From Prostheceraeus crozeri (taxonomy: Eukaryota; Platyhelminthes; Polycladida; Euryleptidae): a stretch of 64,000 nucleotides of DNA. A program made the position numbers and the translations under genes. Below, in pieces: positions 1 to 12,272 of this stretch. The notes beneath the pieces are model-generated. The model saw nothing but the letters and a program-made list of their open reading frames with translations. It did no database searches and was not told where the DNA came from. Position 1 is the stretch's first letter. Each line of letters begins with the position of its first letter. The stretch covers positions 1 through 64,000 of the forward strand of contig CAJQUW010005252.1 in assembly GCA_907163375.1 (NCBI GenBank), written 5' to 3'.

Positions 1-147
1 GTTTATCCTGTACAGTTAAAGGTAATTTGTAAATACGTTTTGTAATTTTTTCTTTCATTTGTATAAACGTTGGATTATCATTTCAGATTGAATTGTTATT
101 GCGTTAATAAAAGGCGAAGTACGAAAATTTGTTCTTCTGTCATTACA
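1..147 (+). repeat. BEL/Pao copy 1, left LTR (3' part only)
   Basis: These 147 bases match the last 147 bases of the two complete 403-bp LTRs at 5616-6018 and 17040-17442, and end in the same CATTACA. The window cuts off the first part. By eye there are about 4 differences from the central LTR, near 2.7 percent. The stretch contains an AATAAA just before the conserved GGCGAAGTACG, in the position of a polyadenylation signal. Confidence 0.9.
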
Positions 148-752
148 ATCTTTAACTTGAATCAACTGCGAGCAGCGTATCTTCAACTTCAATTTCAAGA
201 CTGGTCAAAATTGGTCAATTATTGGTGAACAATCCACAAGCAGTTATTCCTCTTGAAGTCAGCTCAAGTTCGTGTATTGGGTGGTCTATATGGTGTCAAG
301 GTGCAAGTCAAGTATCCTGCAGTGAGATTCTGAGGAGTTTGCGTGAGTTAACTTATCAGATAACCAAAGACTATTTGTGAATAACTTTTGGCATCAATAT
401 TTAGTCGACGAACATTTCATTAAGCAGTAGCCATTATTGTCAAACATCAATACGTTATTCAGATAAATATTTTGTAATTTTTATTACGTATATTTTTCTG
501 CTTTGAGTAGAACTCACTCTTTGTATTTGCTAAGTTTACCTAATCTCTTACTACTTATTTGGACTTTATAACGCCACATTTTATATTTTATAATTTGTAC
601 GTTAATTTTTCAAATGTGCTCAAAGTTAAGTCTCAGTAGTGTACGTGTAGCTAAGGTTTAAGTCTACTTTAGTACTCGTGCAGGCGTTGTCGCGTTTAGT
701 AAGGCATAATAAACTTAGAAATGAGTGAATAGGGCATTAAGGCACGCAGCTT

Positions 753-1681
753 ATGAGTGAAGAGGGCATTATGCGTGCGAGGCAGGCCATTAAAGAAATG
801 AAAGATAGAGATCGCTTACCTAAAGACGTATCAAGTTTGGATCAGTCGTCTGTAGGAAAGTCTTCGAATCTTCAAAGGGTCATGATTCTAGAATTTTGTG
901 GAAGCATCAGAGATTACATAAGCTGGAAAGCTTTGTTCAAGTAAATGGTTGAATCAGAGACCGATGAAATGGCTTTGCTGAGACTCAAACTTGCTCTAAG
1001 TGGTAGAGCTAAGCATGATTTGGATGGGTTTTCTACCTACGGGGCAGCGTGGAATCACTTGGATGCTAGATACGGTTGTGTTGAAAGTATTGCAGATTGC
1101 TTACTTAAGGATGTACGAAGTATGAAACAAGTGAGAAAAGGCGATTTCAATGCATTTTCACAATTCGCTAATAGAGTACGAGAATTTTTGAAAAAGATGG
1201 AAGAGAAAACAGGTATACACAGGCAAATAATATATTCGTTCTGAATGAACTGTTGAGCAAACTTGATTCTGAAGATGTAGTTTTGTACAAACGAGCTAGG
1301 AATGGAAACTCGATTGCGGAATTTTCTCGTTGGTTGGATGAGGAAACTAAAGTACGGGGGAATGTTTTTTCATCTACCGAGGCTAAGGAGTCTAAGGATC
1401 AAAAGCGATTTCAAGTGTTCAGTTATCAAAGAAGTGAGACTCGTGAACAGACATGTTGGCTTTGCCGTGGTATTCACCCGATTTGGAAATGCCCCATTTT
1501 CATCAAGAAGAATATACAAGAACGAAAAGCATGTGTTCTGGAAGCAAATGCCTGTTTCAACTGTCTTAAAAAAGGTCATTTGAGAAAAGACTGCTACCGG
1601 AATAAAGTTTGCGGCGTTAAGGGTTGCAAATACAAACATAGTTTCCTATTACATGAAGACATACGCAACGTATCAACGTAG
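753..1681 (+). pseudogene. BEL/Pao copy 1 gag region (fossil)
   Basis: This is the gag region of the BEL copy. In the family, Gag packages element RNA into cytoplasmic particles. The sequence shows a charged N-terminal part beginning MSEEGIMRARQAI, then a cysteine-rich C-terminal part with a CWLC...KC knuckle, a canonical CFNCLKKGHLRKDC knuckle (CX2CX4HX4C) and a third Cys/His cluster ending in KHSFLLH. This pattern of knuckles is typical of BEL/Pao Gag. The region aligns throughout with the gag of copy 2 at 8447-9400. It is broken and not expected to give a working product. Confidence 0.85.
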
Positions 1682-1722
1682 ATGAGGTAAAGACTGATAC
1701 TGATTCAAAGTCAATTAATACG

Positions 1723-4700
1723 ATGAAAGTATGCAAAGGCCGTATACATCTACCGACAGTGAAGATACATGTGTATAACAGGCATGGCGATAGGTTCGTT
1801 GCTAATGCATTACTTGATGGTGCGAGCATGCAATCTCCGGTCCGGAAGTCCTTCGCAAACAAAGTCGGTTTGTCGGGACCTAAGGAAAGGATAGAATTTA
1901 CTGTAGCAGGTGGTAGCAGTGAGAGTAGCCATTCAAGGAAGTTATCAATTGAATTTTCTTCAATCACGGAAGGGGAACCTAGATTCTCTGTCGATTGCTA
2001 TGAGCTCCCTACGATCTGTGCAGATATGTTACCTATTGAAAAAACCGTACTGGAGAGTTTTCCTATGATAGAGCCGATCAATTCTTGCAGGAAGGCGGCA
2101 AAGTTGACCTTTTATTGGGAGTAGATATCCCCGCTGTTCATCAAGATTTGGAGATAGTAGAAAACTATCAAGGTAGATTAGCAAAAAGGACACCACTAGG
2201 TTGGGTTATTATTGGTGGAGAGTCACGTAATTCAGCATCTGCAATAAACCTCATTCAAATTGATACACAGCCTCTTGCGAAATATTTTGAAACTGAAAGT
2301 ATGGGTGTTAGATCTCCGGTTTGCGAAAAGTGTGAAAAGGAAGATTTATTCAGTAAAAAAATAAATCAATCCATCGAATATGTTGACGGACGATACTGCG
2401 TGAAACTGCCTTGGAAGGGTGACTCTAAAGCTTTACCAAACAATTACGATGTAGCTTTCCAACGACTTAAAAATATTGAGAAGCAGTTGCTTAGAAATCC
2501 AAAGCTCAAGCAGTACTATACAGGACAAATTGAGAAGCTATTTAGTGATGGATTTGCTAAACCAGTGTCTGAAGAAGAAATCAACGCGTCTAGTGGATGG
2601 TATTTACCTCATCATGTAATAATCAGAGAAGAAAAGGAATCTACACCGTACCGAATAGTCTTTGATGCTGCCTCAAAATGCAGCGGTATATCACTGAATG
2701 ATTTACTACTTAAAGGCCCGAACTACACTAATTCATTGATTGACGTGATCATGAGATTTAGGGAAGAGAAGATTGCAGTAACAGGGGACATCCAAAAAAT
2801 GTTCCATCAGATAAGTATTCATTATAATCAAAAGTTCCATCGGTTTCTCTGGAGGGATTGCGATCTTAGTAAGCAGCCAACGACTTATCAAATGACGAGA
2901 GTACCTTTTGGTGACCGGTCTAGCCCTGATATAGCTGGCTACGTCATGCTGAAAGTTGCCGAAGATTTTGTTTCAGATAAACCAGTTATCAAGGAAATAT
3001 TAAGAAATGGGCGGTACGTTGATGACATTGCAGAATCTAATGACGACTTGCTGCAAGTTAGAGAAATACTTGAAGGTATCGAAAACGCTTTAAATCAAGG
3101 AGGATTTGCGATCAAAAAGTGGAACATCAATATTTCATCAATCGATCAAACTGATAAGCATAGTTGTATGGCTTTGGGATATTACTGGGATAAAAAAGAG
3201 GATGTGATTAGTTTGATAAACCGAGCCAAACCATTGAATGACAATCCTTCGAAGAGGCAAGTATTTGGTTTTATTGCGTCTCACTGGGATCCGCTAGGCT
3301 TAATCGCCCCAATTTCTATAAGTGCAAAAATATTTTTGCAGGATCTATGGCAAAGGGGCTTAAAATGGGACGACAAAGTCAATCTAGATGGTCATACTGG
3401 TTTGTTTAAAAGTTTGAGTGATGCAAGTGATTTCAAATTTCGAAGATGTATTAAACCTCAAGATTCTCAGGGTGTACAATTTCACGGGTTTGCTGACGCA
3501 AGTGAGAAAGCTTATGGGGCTTGCGTATTTTTAAGGTGGACCTTGCAAGATGGCTCCTATGAATGTGCCTTTGTTGCTGCCAAGGCTAACGTCACACCCA
3601 TCAAAGCTCAAACGAATCCGCGATATGAACTTATGGCCTGTACAATGTTGTCTCGCCTTGCTCAAACTGTTTTTAAAGCATTACGGTATAAGATCGACAA
3701 TGTTATCCTTTGGACTGATAGTATGACGGCTATTTCATGGATTCACAGTAATTCAAAAGAGTTTAAGCCATTTGTTCAAGTTCGAGTCGGAGAAATTCAG
3801 AGGACTTTTGATCCATCTATTTGGAGACATGTGCCCAGTCTTTTGAATCCGGCGGACAAGTTGTTGAAAGGAATATGCGTCAAAGACTTGGATAATTGGA
3901 TAAAAGGACCTCAATTTTTTTCACTAGGTGAGGAGGAATGGCCAGCTGCTGAGATGAAAATAACGGAGAATTTTGACAGCGAAAAGAAAAGGTCTGTTAA
4001 TACAGTTTCCGATCTTTCTAGTGAAGAGACTACTAGATTTATCGATTATACTACATTTTCTACATTTGAGAGACTGAGAAATGTGATGGGATGGGTCTTG
4101 AGATTCATAGATGCATGCAAAAGGAAACCTTCGTCAAGCAAGTTCTTATCTATGAAAGAATTAGAAGCGGCAGAAAAATATATTTTCCTGGACGCGCAGA
4201 GGACGTTGGACAAATCGAATTTAGTTTCATTAAGTCCGTTCGACGATGACGGCATAATAAGGGCCAAGGGAAGATTGGGCAACATGGGAATATCGTTATG
4301 CTGAGAAATACCCAATTATTTTAGATGGCTCACATCGTCTTTCTATGCTGCTGGCAAAGAAATGTCATCAAGATCTGGCTCATCCTGGATATAAACACAC
4401 ACTGGCAGAGATGAGACGAAAGTTTTGGGTAACAAGATGCAGTAAACTTTGCCAAGAAATCACTAAAAAATGTGTCAAGTGCAGAAAATTAAGAGGTAAA
4501 AGCAGTGAGCAGTTCATGGCTGATCTACCTAGTATAAGAACTGAACTTTATACTCCTACGTTCTATCATACCGCTATCGATTATTTTGGGCGTCTCAAAG
4601 TTATCTATGCAAGGAATTCTACGTCAGACGGATATGGTTGCATTTTTTCTTGTCTCACTGTACGCGCTGTACATTTAGAGCTTGTTTGTGATGCATCAAC

Positions 4701-5489
4701 CGAAAATTTTTTGCTAGCATTCCGTAGATTCTCAACCATACGCGGTCACGCAGGGATTGTTATATCAGACAATGGGACTAACTTCGTGGGAGCCCAGAAA
4801 TTTCTTACTGAAGTGATACAAAACTGGAATAAAGAGGAAATTCAAGAATTTGCTGCTCAACGAAAATGTGAATTCACGTGGAAATTTTTACCTCCTGGTG
4901 CAAGCCATCACAATGGTGCTGTTGAGAGAATGATACGTTCTGTCAGGAATACTTTAGCCGGTGTTTGTGGCTATGCTAAGAAGCGTGAGGAAGTTTGGAG
5001 GACATTTTTGTCAGAAATTGCCAATCTCGTTAATTCGCGGCCCTTATATCCATCCAGTACATCAGTATTAGATGAACCGCCAATTTCCCGAACCATTTTT
5101 TATGCGGACATAATAACATTGAAGTTCCCCAATTCATTTTGACCAGTAGTAAATTACAGAAAATGAATCAAGTACAAGCCCTCGTTAACGAATTTTGGGA
5201 AAATTGGATGAGGCATTATATTCCAACGTTAATGCAAAGAAACAAATGGACCAAACAGAGAGAAAATATTGACAAAGGAGATGTGGTACTTCTCATCGAA
5301 CGAAATCAAGCACGCGGGAAATGGCAAATGGGTATAGTTGAGGAAGCATATTCAAGTAGTGATGGGTTGGTAAGGTCGGTCAAGATCAAGGTTTACGACG
5401 TAAAAAATAAACGCTATTCTTTTCTTGTTAGACCTATTACAAAAGTCTGTCTTCTATCTTCTGCTTTCGAATTAGGTAATTTGCCCTAG
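1723..5489 (+). pseudogene. BEL/Pao copy 1 pol region: protease, RT, RNase H, integrase (fossil)
   Basis: Domains are seen in order. A retropepsin-like stretch (VANALLDGAS) lies near 1800. Reverse transcriptase follows, with YRIVFDAASK near 2650 and a YVDDI box near 3015. RNase H shows FADASEKAYGACV near 3490. The integrase has a His/Cys zinc-binding part (CHQDLAHPGYKHT, then CVKCRKL) near 4360-4490, and a catalytic core with AIDYFG, DNGTNFVGA and HHNGAVERM between about 4570 and 4930. YVDDI and the DNGTNF integrase are characteristic of BEL/Pao. The region is broken and should be read as a fossil. It is nearly identical to the pol of copy 2. Confidence 0.9.
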
Positions 5490-5615
5490 CTGCCTTTTGA
5501 AATTTTTTCATATTTTTTTTATAATTTCAATACGATACTGTTACTGATACTTTTTGTTGGCTTCACACTTTTCCAATTTTCTTGATTTTTTTTAAGTGTT
5601 TGCCACAGGCGGGGG

Positions 5616-6018
5616 TGTATGTCTTGGTCGTTTGTTGTTAGTTATTATTGTCATCGTTATTGGCATTGTCATCATTGCGTCATTTTCATGTTACATTGTT
5701 ATGTTCGATGCGTGCGATGTGTGTTGTGAGTGCGATCTGCCTTCATTTCATTTGTCCGTGTTTATTGTATTGTGAACATCGTGAACATCAGATCATCAGC
5801 AATTTGCTTTCACTACGTGACTTTACTTTGCGTGGAACGGTGAACAGACATTTTCTTCTTGAGTGGCCGTGGTTTATCCTGTACAGTTAAAGGTAATTTG
5901 TAAATACGTTTTGTAATTTTTTCTTTCATTTGTATAAACGTTGTATTATTATTTCAGATTGAATTATTATTGCGTTAATAAAAGGCGAAGTACGAAAATT
6001 TGTCCTTCTGTCATTACA
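5616..6018 (+). repeat. BEL/Pao central LTR, shared by copies 1 and 2 (403 bp)
   Basis: This LTR starts TGTATGTC right after the purine tract and ends TTACA, so it has TG...CA termini. It is the right LTR of copy 1 and the left LTR of copy 2. About 10 differences from the right LTR at 17040-17442 were counted by eye (2.5 percent). It carries AATAAA at 5977-5982. In this family the LTR holds the promoter and the polyadenylation signal. Confidence 0.92.
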
Positions 6019-6230
6019 ATCTTTAACTTGAATCAACTGCGAGTAGCGTATCTTCAACTTCAATTTCAAGACTGGTCAAAATTGGTCAATTATTGGTGAA
6101 CAATCCACAAGCAGTTATTCCTCTTGAAGTCAGCTCAAGTTCGTGTATTGGGTGGTCTATATGGTGTCAAGGTGCAAGTCAAGTATCCTGCAGTGAGATT
6201 CTCAGTAGTTTGCGTGAGTTAACTTATCAG

Positions 6231-8050
6231 GGGCCTGTTTCATAAAATTAAGCAGTCTGATATGTATCAGTGACATTTTCAGCAGTGAAATATAAAGCAC
6301 TGCTTTAAATTGCGTTTCATAAAAATTAATTTTCCGACTGAAGATTAAGCAGTCTAAATTAATCAGTGATACATATAGCGTTTCATAAAGATTTCGGACT
6401 TATGAAAACACTGATATATATCAGTGTGATTGAGTGATTAAAACAATTGTGGATAATTCTTCGTAAATAAAATAATTTTTGACAGCATAGAGTAAATATG
6501 TAGGTAGAGTGTCGACTTAAAAAAGTATCTGTATACAGTGAAAATTTTTATATGAAAGGATTCAGTTTTTTCGGAGATTACGTTCCTGCGGTCCAAAACA
6601 TTATTTGAGCAGCTTTGAAAAACCTCTATATTTGCCAATTTAATTACTACCGACATGACTCCCCGTTGTAAGAAGTATGAAACAAGTTGGATATCAAAAG
6701 GAATGAATATTCGCTAACAAGCATTGCAACTAAGCGGAAATTGTGCTGATGATCAAGAAAATGTAATGAACGGCATTATAATGGAAGTCATCATAAAAAG
6801 TTGAGATTTTATTGTGCTGTCGTGGCTGAAATTTCATATTTTTTATTCAATTTTCATCGGCATGAATTTATGATTGAGTAAATTCATGTTTCACTTCTTG
6901 AATCTGAATAGTGATGTGCACCCATTTACATCTTTCAAAGTTAATGAAAATCATTGTCTTTGATTCTGTTATTTTGCTCTACCAACTGCTTGAGATAAGA
7001 TCGCGCTTAAAAAGATTCTCTTGTGGTTCAGCATGAAAGCAATGGGGTCATCGAGTTGCTAATTTAACAAACATTACCGCTCCGAGGCTGTCATGATACG
7101 GACAATCTGTAAACTAATCTCATTTCCATCTGCTTTATGCTGTCATAATCAGTCAATTCCGTTGTAATTTCTTCAAACTGCACAAATGCGCATATCTCAC
7201 ATTTGGAGACAATTCCAACTGTATTCACCTCGAGTTCATTTAATAAAATCGAAAGTGTATATACATTGGGGATTTAATGAATGCGGAGTTTCCACTCTAC
7301 CTAATATACCTACTCTATGTTTGACAGTAATTGAAATAATAATTAGAGAAGTCAATCTGAGGCAAATGGTGGAATATTTGATAATCTTTTTTTCTAGCTG
7401 TCATCGATGTATGTAAAAGTCAATACCTCAACGTCTTTTAATATTGAAATGATTTCATGACATGCCGTACCTCATTACACGAAAGAAATCGAAGCCCTCA
7501 AAGCATCCCTTTATAATTTTGCTGTTACCGGACGTTTTATCGTCACAGCATTGCCACTTTTCAAAGGAAGAATTTTTCAATAAACAGTATCCAAATTTAC
7601 CATTCTGACAAATAGTTTGTTACTGACAGTAAAATTGAAAATCAAAAGCCGTTTTCCCATTTTTAAGTTGTATTTGCAATCATTTCTCCGATATTTTAAG
7701 TTTCTATAACTTTCTCGATGATCATTCACAGATTTATCAACCTCAAGATGTTGATAGAAATTTTCACATTTCTATCAGTGAATTTCCATATTTTCAATTT
7801 TCGCGCGCTACTGATACTTCTTTGTGAAACGCAATTCTTTTCCAGACTGCTTAAAATACTGATTTTAAGCAGTGTGGGACTGATATAAATCACTGCTTAA
7901 TATTTGGTTTTGTGAAACGCTGTTAATTTCGACTGCTTTCAATCACTGATTTAAATCACTGCTTTATATTTATTTTATGAAACGCAGAAAATTTTCCGCA
8001 CTGATAAAACCACTGATATAAAGCACTGATTTATTTTATGAAACAGGCCC
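6231..8050. mobile_element. Non-autonomous TIR DNA element with 3-bp target duplication (CAG)
   Basis: The element begins GGGCCTGTTTCATAAA and ends with the exact inverse TTTATGAAACAGGCCC. It is flanked on both sides by CAG (6228-6230 and 8051-8053), and the undisturbed site is visible in BEL copy 1 near 355. Several hundred bases inside each end carry repeated subterminal motifs: GCGTTTCATAAA at about 6313 and 6378 on the left, its inverse near 7826, 7912 and 7976 on the right, and many short CACTGAT/ATCAGTG words. No transposase frame is present. A 3-bp duplication fits PIF/Harbinger best, though CAG is not their usual TWA target, so the superfamily is open. The element has swallowed another MITE at 6486-7319. 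Confidence 0.85.
6486..7319. mobile_element. 834-bp MITE with 8-bp target duplication (TTTGACAG), nested
   Basis: The ends are CATAGAGTAAATATG on the left and the inverse of CATAGAGTAGGTATA on the right. The 8-bp word TTTGACAG lies directly outside both ends (6478-6485 and 7320-7327). A second full copy with its own different 8-bp duplication lies at 61009-61846, and an inverted diverged copy lies between about 59040 and 60968. No coding potential was found. An 8-bp duplication points to hAT or P-type transposases, and the CA start leans towards P, but this is inference. It sits inside the CAG-flanked element, which sits inside BEL copy 2. Confidence 0.87.
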
Positions 8051-8446
8051 CAGATAACCAAAGACTATTTGTGAATAACTTTTGGCATCAATATTTAGTC
8101 GACGAACATTTCATTAAGCAGTAGCCATTATTGTCAAACATCAATACGTTATTCAGATAAATATTTTGTAATTTCTATTACGTATATTTTTCTGCTTTGA
8201 GTAGAACTCACTCTTTGTATTTGCTAAGCTTACCTAATCTCTTACTACTTTTTTGGGCTTTATAACGCCACATTTTATATTTTATAATTTGTACGTTAAT
8301 TTTTCAAATGTGCTCAAAGTTAAGTCTCAGTAGTGTACGTGTAGCTAAGGTTTAAGTCTACTTTAGTACTCGTGCAGGCGTTGTCGCGTTTAGTAAGGCA
8401 TAATAAACTTAGAAATGAGTGAAGAGGGCATTAAGGCACGCAGCTT

Positions 8447-9400
8447 ATGAGTGAAGAGGGCATTATGCGTGCGAGGCAGGCCATTAAAGAAATGAAAGAT
8501 AGAGATCGCTTACCTAAAGACGTATCAAGTTTGGATCAGTCGTCTGTAGGAAAGTCTTCGAATCTTCAAAGGGTCATGATTCTAGAATTTTGTGGAAACA
8601 TCAGCGATTACATAAGCTGGAAAGCTTTGTTCAAGCAAATGGTTGAATCAGAGACCGATGAAATGGCTTTGCTGAGACTCAAACTCGCTCTAAGTGGTAG
8701 AGCTAAGCATGATTTGGATGGGTTTTCTACCTACGGGTAAGCGTGGAATCACCTGGATGCTAGATACGGTTCTGTTGAAAGTATTGCAGATTGCTTACTT
8801 AAGGATGTACTAAGTATGAAACAAGTGAGAAAAGGCGATTTCAATACATTTTCACAATTCGCTAATAGAGTACGAGAATTTTTGAAAAAGATGGAAGAGA
8901 TAAACAGGTATACACAGGCAAATAATGTATTCGTTCTGAATGAACTGTTGAGCAAACTTGATTCTGAAGATGCAGTTTTGTACAAACGAGCTAGGAATGG
9001 AAACTCGATTGCGGAATTTTCTCGTTGGTTGGATGAGGAAACTAATGTACGGAGGAATGTTTTTTCATCTACCGAGGCTAAGGAGTCTAAGGATCAAAAG
9101 CGATTTCAAGTGTTCAGTTATCAAAGAAGTGAGACTCGTGAACAGGCATGTTGGCTTTGCCGTGGTAATCACCCGATTTGGAAATGCCCCATTTTCATCA
9201 AGAAGAATATACAAGAACGAAAAGCATGTGTTCTGGAAGCAAATGCTTGTTTCAACTGTCTTAAAAAAGGTCATTTGAGAAAAGATTGCTACCGGAATAA
9301 AGTTTGCGGCGTTAAGGGTTGCAAATACAAACATAGTTTCCTATTACATGAAGACATACGCAACGTATCAAACGTAGATGAGGTAAATACTGACACTGAT
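8447..9400 (+). pseudogene. BEL/Pao copy 2 gag region (fossil)
   Basis: This is the gag region of the second BEL copy, collinear with 753-1681. It has the same MSEEGIMRARQAI start and the same Cys/His knuckles, including CFNCLKKGHLRKDC. It is preserved better than in copy 1 but is still broken. The matching leader upstream is split by the 6231-8050 insertion. Confidence 0.85.
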
Positions 9401-9419
9401 TCAAAGTCAATTAATACGA

Positions 9420-11105
9420 TGAAAGTATGCAAAGGTCGTATGCATTTACCGACAGTGAAGATACATGTGTATAACAGGCATGGCGATAGGTTCGTTGCTA
9501 ATGCATTACTTGCATTACAATGCATTACAAACAAAGTCGGTTTGGTCGGAACCTAAGGAAAGGATAGAATTTACTGTTGCAGGTGGTAGCAGTGAGAGTA
9601 GCCATTCAAGGAAGTTATCAATTGAATTTTCTTCAATCACGGAAGAGGAACCTAGATTCTCTGTCGATTGCTCTGAGCTCCCTACGATCTGTGCAGATAT
9701 GTTACCTATTGAAAAAACCGTACTGGAGAGTTTTCCTCTGATAGAGCCCGATCAATTCTTGCAGGAAGGCGGCAAAGTTGACCTTTTATTGGGAGTAGAT
9801 ATCCCCGTTGTTCATCAAGATTTGGAGATAGTAGAAAACTATCAAGGTAGATTAGCAAAAAGGACACCACTAGGTTCGGTTATTATTGGTGGAGAATCAC
9901 GTAATTCAGCACCTGCAATAAACCTCATTCAAATTGATACACAGCCTCTTGCGAAATATTTTGAAACTGAAAGTATGGGTGTTAGATCCCCGGTTTGCGA
10001 AAAGTGTGAAAAGGAAGATTTATTCAGTAAAAAAATAAATCAATCCATCGAATATGTTGACGGACGATACTGCGTGAAACTGCCTTGGAAGGGTGACTCT
10101 AAAGCTTTACCAAACAATTACGATGTAGCTTTCCAACGACTTAAAAATATTGAGAAGCAGTTGCTTAGAAATCCAAAGCTCAAGCAGTACTATACAGGAC
10201 AAATTGAGAAGCTATTTAGTGATGGATTTGCTAAACCAGTGTCTGAAGAAGAAATCAACGCGTCTAGTGGATGGTATTTACCTCATCATGTAGTAATCAG
10301 AGAAGAAAAGGAATCTACACCGTACCGAATAGTCTTTGATGCTGCCTCAAAATGCAACGGTATATCACTGAATGATTTACTACTTAAAGGCCCGAACTAC
10401 ACTAATTCATTGATTGACGTGATCATGAGATTTAGGGATGAGAAGATTGCAGTAACAGGGGACATCCAAAAAATGTTCCATCAGATAAGTATTCATTATG
10501 AAGATCAAAAGTTCCATCGGTTTCTCTGGAGGGATTGCGATCTTAGTAAGCAGCCAACGACTTATCAAATGACGAGAGTACCTTTTCGTGACCGGTTTAG
10601 CCCTGATATAGCTGGCTACGTCATGCTGAAAGTTGCCGAAAATTTTGCTTCAGATAGACCAGTTATCAAGGAAATATTAAGAAATGGGCGGTACGTTGAT
10701 GACATTGCAGAATCTAATGACGACTTGCTGCAAGTTAGAGAAATACTTGAAGGTATCAAAAACGCTTTAAATCAAGGAGGATTTGCGATCAAAAAGTGGA
10801 ACAGCAATATTTCATCAATCGATCAAACTGATAAGCATAGTTGTACGGTTTTGGGATATTACTGGGATAAAAACGAGGATGTGATTAGTTTGATAAACCG
10901 AGCCAAACCATTGAATGACAATCCTTCGAAGAGGCAAGTATTTGGTTTTATTGCGTCTCACTGGGATCCGCTAGGCTTAATCGCTCCAATTTCTATAAGA
11001 GCAAAAATATTTTTGCAGGATCTATGGCAAAGGGGCTTAAAATGGGACGACAAAGTCAATCTAGATGGTCATACTGGTTTGTTTAAAAGTTTGAGTGATG
11101 CAAGT
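9420..11105 (+). pseudogene. BEL/Pao copy 2 pol, first part: protease and reverse transcriptase (fossil)
   Basis: This is the first part of pol of copy 2, from the protease region through reverse transcriptase (YRIVFDAASK near 10320, YVDDI near 10693) and up to the start of RNase H. There the RLE LINE entered, after AGTGATGCAAGT. The sequence is almost identical to copy 1. It is a fossil: the large insertion alone would prevent a normal product, and there are a few other breaks. Confidence 0.9.
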
Positions 11106-11667
11106 CCACCTTGCGCGCGGTGGACTCCCTGGCGCGCGGTCGTGTTTTGTCGTGCTGCTGAGCGTGACTCTTTACTGTCGCATAACTTCGGTCCTACCTG
11201 ACCGTTCCTCGAGTTTTTTGATTCATCTGCATCGCCATGCGCCACTCTATCGTTTGAGCCCTCTTACATTTTCTTCCGCTCAGTGGTTCATGTGCTGCGA
11301 TCCTCCCAACTCCGAACTGTTTCACAATACTTTTGGCAAATTTTCGACACAGTGATTGGTCCAGCCGGTTATAGCGCCACTGTCTCCGCGAGTCAACCAC
11401 TACTGTATCTCTTGGCTTGGTTCCCTCAAGCAATCGCCTCACATCGACATCCATACTGCAGGGCCGTCTTCGCCTGTGAATCGTTGTTCCATCCGCCTGC
11501 GCTCTCTCTCTCTCTCCCTTGCCTGCATGCGATAATGTCGTGCTGAGAGATCCGCTGTGTGTTGCCGACGTCACTATTTTATCGGGAAGTCGGCCACGAC
11601 CTCGATCGTCTGCACTATTCTCCCAATAAGTTACTGCAGGGCGACTCTTATCGCGCGAGTGCTCCGG

Positions 11668-11746
11668 TGGCCTAACTGCCTCGTTGGCTTACCGTCGAGA
11701 ACAGGTTGTAGGGTTCGATCCCTCCCTCACTGAACTATTTTTTTTT
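11668..11746 (+). other. tRNA-like Pol III unit in the LINE leader (possible SINE head)
   Basis: An A-box-like GTGGCCTAACTGCC begins near 11667 and a clean B-box GGTTCGATCCC lies at 11712-11722, about 45 bp apart. A run of nine T (11738-11746), the form of a Pol III terminator, follows. The surrounding bases only partly fold as a tRNA cloverleaf (weak T-stem and acceptor stem), so I call it tRNA-like and not a tRNA gene. It may be a tRNA-derived SINE head captured in the LINE leader. Confidence 0.45.
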
Positions 11747-12122
11747 GCTATTTACTCAAACAATCTATGCTGCCAGTGGACGGTCGTACATTTTTACAGC
11801 TCCTGCCAGATATCTACGCAATTCTTTATTAATGGACTATTTCAGCTTTTCATATAGGATATCAATCTTTTTTATATTGTTCAGTGTGGAATAATTTTGC
11901 GATTCGAATTTTCCCTCCCAATACTTGTTTCATTACAACTTTCGCTCGCTCTGATCTCAAACTTTCTCGCCTATCGCTTAGTATTGGAATTTCAGTTTTT
12001 AGAATACCTTTTTTTTGGAATTTTCTATTGCCATACATAAATTGTCATTTCCGATGCCAATTTGGGAGATTCTTGTCAGATATCGTCATTGAGTTAGTAT
12101 TTTGAAATTTCCTCGAGCTGTA

Positions 12123-12272
12123 ATGGATATGACAGGTGCAGACACATCAGAATCTCAACATGCAAACCCTGGTATCATAGATAGCAGTCGAATAGCGGGC
12201 TGTCCATGCCCAGTGGACAATTGCCCTGAAATGATTGCCTCCTCGATGGTAATAGTCCGGGAGCTAGCGTGA
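12123..12272 (+). pseudogene. N-terminal fragment of the RLE LINE protein (zinc-finger-like)
   Basis: The ATG at 12123 opens a short frame, MDMTGADTSESQHANPGII, followed by CPCPVDNCPEMI, which looks like the start of an N-terminal Cys/His finger as found in R2-group proteins. The frame runs into a TAGTCCGG-type repeat at 12253 and stops at the TGA of 12270-12272. The rest of the N-terminal region up to the RT at about 12700 is missing. Recognition rests on position and the CxC...C pattern, so it is moderate. Confidence 0.45.

Larger units (their letters stand above)
148..5615 (+). mobile_element. BEL/Pao LTR retrotransposon copy 1, internal region (fossil)
   Basis: This is the internal part of a BEL/Pao-type LTR retrotransposon lying between the partial left LTR and the central LTR. 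The order is a leader of about 600 bp, gag with zinc knuckles, then protease, reverse transcriptase, RNase H and integrase on the plus strand, as is normal for the family. A purine-rich tract (AGGCGGGGG, 5607-5615) directly precedes the central LTR, as expected of the plus-strand primer. The coding part is broken in several places, roughly half a dozen, so this is a non-functional copy. The low LTR divergence points to a geologically recent insertion. Confidence 0.9.

Noticed and set aside
11195-11574. Several overlapping frames in the GC-richer start of the LINE
   Set aside because: Opposite-strand and shifted frames over the same bases without any domain; better read as the untranslated leader of the LINE.
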